In this document: one piece after another, positions 44,081 through 51,188 of the stretch | Layout of the letters: every line of letters begins with the position of its first letter | Position numbering within the stretch: position 1 is the stretch's first letter | Origin: Streptomyces xylophagus | GTDB lineage: Bacteria > Actinomycetota > Actinomycetes > Streptomycetales > Streptomycetaceae | NCBI RefSeq assembly: GCF_000716435.1 | Contig: NZ_JNWO01000015.1 | Span: forward strand, 434,001-498,000 | Length of the DNA stretch: 64,000 nt | Direction of reading: 5' to 3' | Program-made: the position numbers and the translations under genes | The notes under the pieces: model-generated | What the model saw: the letters and a program-made list of their open reading frames with translations, nothing else | What the model was told of the DNA's origin: nothing | The model's database searches: none

Positions 44081-44106
44081 CACGAGGTCCGAGGCCCGAA
44101 ACGTTC
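44081..44106 (-). promoter_or_regulatory. ECF-type promoter of the 44001-43055 unit
   Basis: On the minus strand: GAAC (44106-44103), 18 bp, CGTG (44084-44081). The predicted leader is about 73 nt. Confidence 0.7.
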
Positions 44107-44115
44107 ACCGCCGTT

Positions 44116-44141
44116 GAACCTTTGCCGCCGGCTGTCTCGTG
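44116..44141 (+). promoter_or_regulatory. ECF-type promoter of the lipoprotein gene
   Basis: GAAC (44116-44119), 18 bp, CGTG (44138-44141). The expected transcription start falls at or within 3 nt of the ATG at 44150, which has no ribosome site, so the mRNA is probably leaderless. Confidence 0.7.
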
Positions 44142-44149
44142 TTGTCCAC

Positions 44150-44824
44150 ATGACCCCGCTCCTGACCCGCCCGCTGTCCTCAAAGAGCACCGCGCGCCGT
44201 GCCGTTGTCGCATCCCTCCTCGCCCTGACCGGTGTGGCGAGCCTCTCGGCCTGTGGCAAGACGATCTCCATCGGCGACAGTTCGGCGCCCGCAGCCTCGT
44301 CGCCCGCCTCGGCATCTCCCTCGGCCACGACGTCGACGTCGGGTCAGGGAGGGGGCAACTCGGCGCTGCAGGTGGTCGATTCGACGGCGAAGGACGCCGG
44401 CCTCACCGGCACCGGCGGGACCGTGGTCGGAGCGGTGGTGCAGGAAGCGCCGCCCAAGTGGGTGCAGTTGTCGGCGGTGACCTCGACGTCGCTCTCCTCG
44501 CCGCATCTGATCAACATCAACCAGGCGGCGCTGTACCGCTTCGACAAGGACACCGCGTCCCCGTCCCAGTCGAACTGCAACGACGACTGCGCGGTGAAGT
44601 GGCCGCCCGTGACCATCGAGGAGGGCGGCAACGTCTATCTCGCGGGCGTGAACCCGAAGGAGGTCGGAGCCATCCGCCGCCAGGACGGTCAGGTCCAGAT
44701 CACCGTCGGTGGCTGGCCCGTCTACCGCTTCTCCGGCGACAGCAAGCCGGGTGACCTCAACGGCCAGGGCGTCGGCGGCACTTGGTTCGCGGTGGGCCCG
44801 ACCGGCGACAAGGCGACGAGCTGA
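44150..44824 (+). CDS. COG4315-type repeat lipoprotein
   Basis: 224 residues. The signal peptide ends in lipobox LSAC, followed by a Ser/Ala/Thr linker. The domain has two copies of the COG4315 repeat, seen in LINQAALYRFDKDT with CNDDCAVKWPPV, and ITVGGWPVYRFSGD with GQGVGGTWFAVGP. Related secreted proteins are of unknown function. It lies beyond the WXG100-like unit but shares the GAAC-N18-CGTG promoter with the secretion genes, so it is probably part of the same response. Confidence 0.85.
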   Translation: MTPLLTRPLSSKSTARRAVVASLLALTGVASLSACGKTISIGDSSAPAASSPASASPSATTSTSGQGGGNSALQVVDSTAKDAGLTGTGGTVVGAVVQEAPPKWVQLSAVTSTSLSSPHLININQAALYRFDKDTASPSQSNCNDDCAVKWPPVTIEEGGNVYLAGVNPKEVGAIRRQDGQVQITVGGWPVYRFSGDSKPGDLNGQGVGGTWFAVGPTGDKATS

Positions 44825-44852
44825 ACCCGCCTGTCGGACCCACCGGTTGGAC

Positions 44853-45875
44853 CTACGAGCCGGTCGTCCCGAAGGTGATCCTGTAGTAGCAGGCCCCTTT
44901 GCACGGCATCGTCGCCCCGTCGTCGAAGGCGTACGAATAGGCATAGGGGGCCGCCCGCTTGAAGACCTGGGTGTAGTCGACCGGCCACTTCGACGGGACG
45001 CAGTTCTCGCGGCCCGCCCAGGCACCCCGGCAGCAGTACGTGTCGCCGCCGAACGCCGCGCAGGGCGGCTTGCAGCCGACGACCTGGCCGCCCGAGGTGG
45101 CCTGCATCGCGGTGGGGCAGTCGACGTCCGAGGTGCAGACGCCCTTGTAGCAGCCGGTGGAGCTGACCGGGTCGGTGGTCGTGGTGTGCGAGATGTTGAT
45201 CCACATCGGCAGGTTGGAACCGTCGACCATGCTCACGTCGTAGAAGTCCATCCCCGCGTACGCGTCGAACGTGAACTCACCCAGTGTGGTGGGCGGGTTG
45301 GCGCCGGTGCACACGCTGGTGCAGTCGCCGGTCGCGCAATGACCGGCGGCCGTCGAGGTGCAGCCCGTGCGGCCCCAGATCCGGCCGCCCCAGTTGTTCG
45401 CCACGGTCACCGACAGGCTCTGGCCCGGGGCGAGTTGGCGTCCCGACGGGTAGACGGACGTGTTGGTGACGACCGCCCACACCGTCTTCGGGGTGCGGTT
45501 GACGACCGTGATCAGGCGTTTGCCGGCGGGGGCGGCCGAGGGCTGGTCCGGTGCCGGTTGGTTCGCCTTGGCGGTCGGTTTGGGTGTGCTCTTCTTCGAC
45601 GCGCCGGCCTTGGGGGAGGGGGAAGCCGAAGGCGACGGGGAGGCCGAGGCGCTGTTGCTCACCGAGGGGGAGGGCGTGGCGCTGCGGGACACGGCCGGGC
45701 GCGCGGCCGTGTCCTGGTGGGCCGTCGTGCGCGTGCCGCCCGTTCCGGACGGCGTCCACACGCTGTAGGCGATCAGCACGGTGGCGGCCGTCGCGACGGC
45801 GGCTGCCGCGACGTACCACCAGCGTCGGCGGTGTCCTCGCGGGCTCGCGCCGTGTCTTCTGCGTCCTCGTGCCAT
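44853..45875 (-). CDS. Membrane-anchored thaumatin-like protein 1
   Basis: 340 residues. A basic N-terminus and one membrane helix (WWYVAAAAVATAATVLIAY) are followed by a Ser/Pro/Lys linker of about 80 residues and a thaumatin domain (ITVVNRTPKTVWAVV, GRIWGRTGC, FTFDAYAGMDFYDVSMVDG, SCYK-type Cys-rich region, KWPVDYTQVFKRAAPYAYSY). About 16 Cys would give eight disulfides, as in plant thaumatins. The REDDD-type acidic cleft residues are partly visible in DFYDVS and DDGA. Family members bind or weakly cleave beta-1,3-glucan and can be antifungal. It is divergent from the sigma-glucanase gene. Confidence 0.88.
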   Translation of the reverse strand: MARGRRRHGASPRGHRRRWWYVAAAAVATAATVLIAYSVWTPSGTGGTRTTAHQDTAARPAVSRSATPSPSVSNSASASPSPSASPSPKAGASKKSTPKPTAKANQPAPDQPSAAPAGKRLITVVNRTPKTVWAVVTNTSVYPSGRQLAPGQSLSVTVANNWGGRIWGRTGCTSTAAGHCATGDCTSVCTGANPPTTLGEFTFDAYAGMDFYDVSMVDGSNLPMWINISHTTTTDPVSSTGCYKGVCTSDVDCPTAMQATSGGQVVGCKPPCAAFGGDTYCCRGAWAGRENCVPSKWPVDYTQVFKRAAPYAYSYAFDDGATMPCKGACYYRITFGTTGS

Positions 45876-46085
45876 CGTCCTCGCGCCTTCCTGATGCTCT
45901 TCGGATGCGGTCCAGATGCGGTCCTGCCTATCGGTGACCTTCTCGGGAGCGGCTCGACAACATAAATTCGGACGCGACCGGCTGATTTCTTTTGTTGTCC
46001 TGTTTTCTGTAGTCCTTGCGCGCGTCGGCGGTCTCCGAACCAGAGAGATGCCACGGCCGGACCACACGCGGAGGAACGAACCCAG
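45876..46085. promoter_or_regulatory. Divergent control region of thaumatin 1 and the sigma-glucanase gene
   Basis: 210 bp without a gene. It includes an AT-richer core (TTTCTTTTGTTG around 45990). I found no GAAC-N18-CGTG motif. TTCGGACGC at 45967-45975 also occurs upstream of thaumatin 2. Confidence 0.45.
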
Positions 46086-47954
46086 ATGACCGAGAAGCCC
46101 AGGAGCGGACCCGACGCGGGCGTGGTGACGGCCGCGTGCGCGGGCGACCGGCAGGCCCTGGACCACCTGCTGACGCAGTGCCTGCCGCTGGTCTACAACA
46201 TCGTCGGCCGGGCCCTGAACGGTCACGCCGACGTCGATGACGTCGTACAGGAGACGCTGTTGCGCATGGTCCGGGGGCTGCCGAAGCTGCGGGACCCGTC
46301 CGCTTTCCGGTCCTGGCTGGTGGCGATCACGATCCGGCAGGTGCGGGACCGCGAACAGGCGCGGGCGGCGGACCGTGGCCGCAGGGCGCATCTGGAGGAC
46401 GCGGAGGCGATCACCGACCCCGCGCTCGACTTCGCCGGACTGACCATCCTGCGGCTGGGGCTGACCGAGCAGCGCCGTGAGGTCGTCGAGGCCACGCGCT
46501 GGCTCGACCCGGACGACCAGGAACTGCTCTCGCTGTGGTGGCTGGAGGAGACCGGCGAACTCGAACGCGCCGATCTCGCCGGTGCGTTGGGGCTCTCCGA
46601 CCGGCACGCCTCGGTACGGGTGCAGCGCATGAAGAAGCAGATGGAGGTCTCGCGGGTCGTGGTGCGGGCGCTGGTGGCCGCGCCGCGCTGCGCGGAACTG
46701 GACGAGACGGCCTCGACCTGGGACGGCACGCCAAGTGCCTTGTGGCGCAAGCGGTTTGCCCGGCACATACGCGGGTGCGGGGTGTGCCAGGGGCTGGACG
46801 AGGGACTGCTCCCGATGGACCGGCTGCTCAGCGGGCTGCCGCTGGTGGCGGTGCCGGCCCGGTTCGACGTGTCCCGGGTGCTGGACGCCGTATCAACTAC
46901 GGCTCCCTCAGGGCATGGTGGCGCGCGGCGGCGGCACGGACGAGGGCGCCGGTCCGGCCGTATCGGCGGCAAGCAGGTCGTGGGTGGTTCGGCGGCGGTC
47001 GCCGTCGCCGTGGTGGCCGCGCTGGTCGCGCCCCGGCTGACGGGCGGTTCCTCTCCTACGACGGCCGTGGCATCGCCGTCTCCCACCCCGGTGGTCAGTG
47101 TCACGCCGAGCCCCACGCCCTCGGCCACTCCCAGCGCGTCCCCTTCACCTTCACCGAAGGCCAAGCCGAGCCCCTCTCCCGCGAAGCACACCGCAGCCGC
47201 CCCCGCGCACATCGCCTCCGGCGCCAAGAAGGGCGTCGGGGTGTGGTCGTTCGGCGGGGTGAGCCAGGCGCTCGCGGCGAGCGGGGCGAGCTGGTACTAC
47301 ACCTGGTCCGCTCAGCATTCGGGCATCACGACTCCCTCGTCGGGGTCGTTCGTTCCCATGATCTGGGGCGCGAAGTCCGTCACCGACTCCTCGCTCGCGC
47401 AGGCCCGGCAGTACGGCCCGTATCTGCTGGGGTTCAACGAACCGGACATGGCGCAGCAGTCGAACATGACGGTCGAGCAGGCGTTGGAGCTGTGGCCCAA
47501 GCTCATGGCGGCGGGCAAGGTCCTGGGCAGCCCGGCGGTCGCGTACGGCGGGGACACGGCGGGTGGCTGGCTGGACCGGTTCATGTCCGGAGCCCGGGCG
47601 AAGGGCTATCGCGTCGACTTCATCACCCTGCACTGGTACGGCGGCGACTTCCGCACCCCGCAGGCCGTGCAGCAGCTGAAGTCGTATCTGGCCGCCGTGT
47701 ACGCGCGCTACCACAAGCCGATCTGGCTCACCGAGTACGCGCTGATCGACTTCTCCCAGGGGACCCGCTTCCCGTCCGCGCAACAGCAGGCGGACTTCGT
47801 CACCGCGTCCACCAAGGCGCTGGACGGCCTGTCCTATGTGCAGCGTTACGCGTGGTTCGGGCTGGGCGCGGACCCGGCGAAGCCGAGCAGTGGGCTGTTC
47901 ACGAACGGTACGACGACCACCGCGGCAGGGCGGGCCTTCCAGGCGGCGGGCTGA
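46086..47954 (+). CDS. ECF sigma factor fused to zinc anti-sigma motif, membrane helix and GH128-like glucanase
   Basis: 622 residues in one uninterrupted frame. Residues 14-195 are an ECF sigma factor: region 2 LNGHADVDDVVQETLLRMVR and region 4 LDPDDQELLSLWWLEE with LAGALGLSDRHASVRVQRMK. Residues 202-234 end in HIRGCGVC, exactly the HxxxCxxC of zinc anti-sigma domains, with an earlier Cys202. A membrane helix lies at about 298-316, then a Pro/Ser/Lys linker, then residues 380-622 match the GH128 catalytic core: GVWSFGGV, WYYTWS, FNEPDM (Glu452), LHWYGG and WLTEYA (Glu550). Both expected catalytic Glu are present. It probably senses, and may cut, beta-1,3-glucan outside while the sigma end stays in the cytoplasm. 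Confidence 0.88.
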   Translation: MTEKPRSGPDAGVVTAACAGDRQALDHLLTQCLPLVYNIVGRALNGHADVDDVVQETLLRMVRGLPKLRDPSAFRSWLVAITIRQVRDREQARAADRGRRAHLEDAEAITDPALDFAGLTILRLGLTEQRREVVEATRWLDPDDQELLSLWWLEETGELERADLAGALGLSDRHASVRVQRMKKQMEVSRVVVRALVAAPRCAELDETASTWDGTPSALWRKRFARHIRGCGVCQGLDEGLLPMDRLLSGLPLVAVPARFDVSRVLDAVSTTAPSGHGGARRRHGRGRRSGRIGGKQVVGGSAAVAVAVVAALVAPRLTGGSSPTTAVASPSPTPVVSVTPSPTPSATPSASPSPSPKAKPSPSPAKHTAAAPAHIASGAKKGVGVWSFGGVSQALAASGASWYYTWSAQHSGITTPSSGSFVPMIWGAKSVTDSSLAQARQYGPYLLGFNEPDMAQQSNMTVEQALELWPKLMAAGKVLGSPAVAYGGDTAGGWLDRFMSGARAKGYRVDFITLHWYGGDFRTPQAVQQLKSYLAAVYARYHKPIWLTEYALIDFSQGTRFPSAQQQADFVTASTKALDGLSYVQRYAWFGLGADPAKPSSGLFTNGTTTTAAGRAFQAAG

Positions 47955-47966
47955 CGCGCACAGGAG

Positions 47967-47995
47967 GGGCGCCCGGCCGCACGGGACGGGCGCCC
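47967..47995. terminator. Bidirectional terminator
   Basis: GGGCGCCCG and CGGGCGCCC form a 9-bp stem around an 11-nt loop between the convergent sigma-glucanase and thaumatin 2 genes. Confidence 0.8.
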
Positions 47996-48011
47996 ACCTC
48001 GGCTGTCGCGG

Positions 48012-49100
48012 TCAGGGGCTCACGCCCCAGGTGACGCGGTACCCGCACTCTCCCGAGCAGGTGAGCACGCTGGTCGCGTCGTCGTTGACGTAGGAGTAGG
48101 CGAAGGGTTCGGCCTTCTTGAACACGGCCGCCGAATCGACGGGCCAGGACGAGGGGACGCACTGGGGGCGTGCCGCGTAGGCGCCCGTGCAGCAGGTCTG
48201 GTCCGTCTTGAACACGAGGCAGGCGCTCAGACACGCCACGACCCGGCCGCCCCGGACGCGTTGCAGCTTGGTGGGGCAGGTCGCGTTGGCGTCCCGGGTG
48301 CATCCCGCGGCGGAGCATCCGTTGGCGTCGAGCTTGTCGCGGGACGAGCCGCCGTAACTGTTGATCCACATCGGCAGGTTGTTGCCCTCGACCAGGCTGA
48401 CGTCGTAGAAGTCCATGCCGTTCCAGGCGTTCAGGTTGAACTCGGCGAGCGTGGAAGGGAATTCGCCCCAGGTCGACCCGCACTGGAAACGGCCGCAGCC
48501 CCCGCTGAGGCAGTCGCCGTTGCCGGCCGCGTCGAAGGAGCAGCCGGTGCGTGCCCACAGCCGGACGTCCCAGTGGTCGGGGATGGAGAAGCTCAGGCTG
48601 GCCCCGGGCCGCAGCACCCAACCCGTCGCCTCCACAGGGTGTTTGGGGTCCGCCGCGATCGCGGGCCAGATCGTCTGATCGAGGCGGTTGACGAGGGTGA
48701 TGGTGCGCTTGCCTGCGGTCGCGGCCTTCGGCTGGGCGGCCGCGCGGGACGGCGAGGCGCCGGCCTTGGGCGACTTCCGTGCGTCAGGAGAGGGCGAGGG
48801 CTTCGCGCGCGGCGATGACGTCGTCGTCGCCGATGACGACGGTCCGGGGAGCGACGGGGTGCCGGCGGTCGCCGTACCGTGCGGGGACGACGGGCCCGCG
48901 ACGGTACGGCCCTGCGACGACGGCCCTGACTGTGCTCGGGCCATGAACACGCCGGTCACCACGGCGAGGCAGGTGAACAGCACCCCTGCCGCCACGCCGA
49001 ACCGTCTGCGTCCCGCGCGTCCCGGGTGGGGCGCGCGGCGGTGGCCCGCCCCGGATCGTGCGCGCCCTTGTCGGCGGATGGACAACCGGCAACGAGGCAT
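48012..49100 (-). CDS. Membrane-anchored thaumatin-like protein 2
   Basis: 362 residues. Arg-rich N-terminus, membrane helix (FGVAAGVLFTCLAVVTGVFM), Ser/Pro/Lys linker and thaumatin domain (ITLVNRLDQTIWPAI, VRLWARTGC, FNLNAWNGMDFYDVSLVEG, SWPVDSAAVFKKAEPFAYSY). It is clearly a paralogue of thaumatin 1 with the same anchor-linker layout but a different cleft. AGGAGTGTGG precedes the ATG. It lies on the other side of the sigma-glucanase gene, convergent with it. Confidence 0.88.
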   Translation of the reverse strand: MPRCRLSIRRQGRARSGAGHRRAPHPGRAGRRRFGVAAGVLFTCLAVVTGVFMARAQSGPSSQGRTVAGPSSPHGTATAGTPSLPGPSSSATTTSSPRAKPSPSPDARKSPKAGASPSRAAAQPKAATAGKRTITLVNRLDQTIWPAIAADPKHPVEATGWVLRPGASLSFSIPDHWDVRLWARTGCSFDAAGNGDCLSGGCGRFQCGSTWGEFPSTLAEFNLNAWNGMDFYDVSLVEGNNLPMWINSYGGSSRDKLDANGCSAAGCTRDANATCPTKLQRVRGGRVVACLSACLVFKTDQTCCTGAYAARPQCVPSSWPVDSAAVFKKAEPFAYSYVNDDATSVLTCSGECGYRVTWGVSP

Positions 49101-49377
49101 CTCTCCACACTCCTGTCCGTTCCCATGTCTCCGCCGCGCGCCAGTCCGGCCGGCGGAGTCTTCCGTAGAGGAGACCGGCGCCCTTCGTGCCGGACAACGG
49201 AAACGCGGACGGCAATACGGACTTCGCCGCTGTGCCCCGTGGCGCTCATGTTCTGTTCGGACGCCGCTGTGGTCCAAGTGCCTGCAGTGCCGCTCCTCCT
49301 AGGCTCCGGCGGGAGTGGGTCGGCCCGGGCGGTTCCGGGTGCGGTGCGGCCCTGTGCACACGAAGGACGAGAGATCC

Positions 49378-50367
49378 GTGAACCAAGAGAGCTCCAGCTG
49401 CGCGGTCGCCGACTCCCGTGTCCGTACGGCCTGTTCGGCCGGTGCGGGCGTGGACGTCCTGAGCGAGGCGATCGGCAGTGTGCGGACCGGGCGGGCCGAG
49501 GCCTGCCGGGTGCGGAGGTCGGGCTCCTGGGGCGTACGGTTCCCGGCCTTCACGGGCAGCGGGTTCCATGTCCTCCTGCGCGGCGGCGCCTGGCTGATCA
49601 CGGCCACCGGCCGGCCCCGTGCGCTCGCGGCCGGCGATGTCGTCCTCACCCCGTCCGGCGCGGAGTTCGGGCTCAGCCACGCGCCGGGCGCGCTCGGGGA
49701 GTTGCCCCCGGCGGACGGGACCGCAAGCGAGGCCCTGCGCGGTCCCGATCCGGGCGACGCGGAGTTCCTCGCCGGCGCGTACCGACTCGACCACGGCCAA
49801 GTGCACCCCTATCTGCGGGCGTTGCCCGAGGTGCTCGTCGTATCGCCGGGCCATGACCTGCAACTGCGGTTGCTGACCGACCTGTTGGCGGCGGACGTGT
49901 CCGACACCCGTCCGGGCGGCGGAGCAACCCGCCCCGCGTTACTGGACCTTCTGCTGACCCATGCCCTGCGCCGGTGGCTGGAGCAGAACCGCGACTCCGA
50001 CCGGCCGGAGATCTGCGATCCCGTGATCTCCGTGGCCTTGCGCGAGATCCATACGAGCCTGCACAAGCCGTGGACCGTGCGGCAACTCGGCGCGAGCGTG
50101 GGGATGTCACGGACGGCGTTCACCAAACGGTTCACCACGCTCGTCGGCACACCGCCCATGACCTATCTGACCGGTCGGCGGCTCAGCCACGGAGCGCGGC
50201 TGCTGAGGGAGACCAGGTCGCCGCTGGCGACGATCGCCCGACAGGTCGGCTACTCCACGGAGTTCGCGTTCGGGGCCGCCTTCCGTCGGGAGTACGGGAT
50301 CTCGCCCGGCCGGTTCCGCGACCTGGAGTCCCGCCGGCCTCGCGGGGGCACAGGGCACCGCAAGTGA
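49378..50367 (+). CDS. AraC-family regulator with cupin-like N-terminus and a TTA codon
   Basis: 329 residues. The N-terminal half has cupin features (GFHVLLRGGAWLITATG, LAAGDVVLTPSGAEFGLSHA); the C-terminal AraC HTH pair is WTVRQLGASVGMSRTAFTKR and SPLATIARQVGYSTEFAFGA. Codon 188 (49939-49941) is TTA, so translation probably needs bldA tRNA. AAGGA lies about 10 nt before the GTG. The layout matches AraC-type regulators with an AraC_binding_6/cupin sensor. Confidence 0.9.
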   Translation: MNQESSSCAVADSRVRTACSAGAGVDVLSEAIGSVRTGRAEACRVRRSGSWGVRFPAFTGSGFHVLLRGGAWLITATGRPRALAAGDVVLTPSGAEFGLSHAPGALGELPPADGTASEALRGPDPGDAEFLAGAYRLDHGQVHPYLRALPEVLVVSPGHDLQLRLLTDLLAADVSDTRPGGGATRPALLDLLLTHALRRWLEQNRDSDRPEICDPVISVALREIHTSLHKPWTVRQLGASVGMSRTAFTKRFTTLVGTPPMTYLTGRRLSHGARLLRETRSPLATIARQVGYSTEFAFGAAFRREYGISPGRFRDLESRRPRGGTGHRK

Positions 50368-50460
50368 GCAGCGGTGGCCATAAGTCGATCAGAAGTTGGC
50401 AACCCGGGCGTGAGTATTCGCCCGCACATCGCGTTTGTTCCCCCGTACATTGCGGCAGCG

Positions 50461-50485
50461 GGGCCGAAGATCATCTGATCGGCCC
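50461..50485. promoter_or_regulatory. Dyad upstream of the DUF3455 gene
   Basis: GGGCCGA and TCGGCCC are 7-bp arms around 11 nt, 52 bp before the DUF3455 ATG and 93 bp after the AraC stop. It could be a terminator of the AraC gene or an operator. Confidence 0.45.
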
Positions 50486-50537
50486 GGAAGTCCGGATACC
50501 CGCGACCCTGTTCAGAAATTGCTCTGGAGACATACCG

Positions 50538-51092
50538 ATGAAGATCGCCAGACGTCTCATCCTCAGCACCGCGGCCCTCACCGCGGTGACCGCCGGCACG
50601 CTCGTGAGCGCGACCGTCGGCCAGGCCGCCACCCCGCAGCCGCCCCTCCGCCTCGGCGTCACCGTGCCCGACGCGCTGAAGGTCCCCGACGGCAACAAGC
50701 TCACCGGCGTCTTCTCCGCCGCCGGCGTCCAGACCTACACCTGCACCAACGCCGCCTGGACGCTGCTGGAGCCGGCCGCGACCCTGTGGGCCAAGAACGA
50801 CCGTTCCAAGCGCTCCGTCGCCCTGCACTCCCGCGGCCCCGTGTGGGTGTCCACGGTGGACGGCAGCGCCGTCAACGGCTCCGCGATCGCCAACTCGCCC
50901 AAGACCGGCACCATCCCCGAACTGCTGCTGAAGTCCACCGCCACGCGCGGTACCGGCGTCTTCGCCGACGTCTCCTACATCCAGCGCCTCAACACGCACG
51001 GCGGTGTCGCCCCGGCCGGCGCCTGCACGGGCACCGACCAGGTGAGCGTCCAGTACTCCGCCACCTACGCGTTCTACAAGCCCGCCAAGTAA
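50538..51092 (+). CDS. Secreted DUF3455 protein
   Basis: 184 residues. The signal peptide MKIARRLILSTAALTAVTAG leads to a probable cleavage after GQAA. The mature part (LKVPDGNKLTGVFSAAGVQT, YTCTNAAWTLLEPAATLWAK, GVFADVSYIQRLNTHGGVAP) is the DUF3455 fold, an extracellular beta-rich domain of unknown function. GGAGA precedes the ATG. A strong terminator follows. Confidence 0.85.
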   Translation: MKIARRLILSTAALTAVTAGTLVSATVGQAATPQPPLRLGVTVPDALKVPDGNKLTGVFSAAGVQTYTCTNAAWTLLEPAATLWAKNDRSKRSVALHSRGPVWVSTVDGSAVNGSAIANSPKTGTIPELLLKSTATRGTGVFADVSYIQRLNTHGGVAPAGACTGTDQVSVQYSATYAFYKPAK

Positions 51093-51110
51093 CACGGCAG
51101 GCAGCGCCGA

Positions 51111-51146
51111 GGCAGTGGCCGCCCGGGTGATCCGGGGGCCGCTGCC
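51111..51146 (+). terminator. Terminator after the DUF3455 gene
   Basis: GGCAGTGGCC (51111-51120) pairs with GGCCGCTGCC (51137-51146, one G-T wobble) with an inner CCCGG/CCGGG stem and a GTGAT loop, 18 bp after the stop. Confidence 0.85.
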
Positions 51147-51188
51147 GCGCTGCTTCCCGGGCAGGAGCACCCGCGACCCGAAGGAAAC

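Noticed and set aside
45967..49264. TTCGGACGC shared by the upstream regions of both thaumatin genes as a promoter element
   Set aside because: Only 9 bp, at different distances from the starts (about 92 and 156 bp), with no partner -10 box; within chance for such GC-rich gaps.
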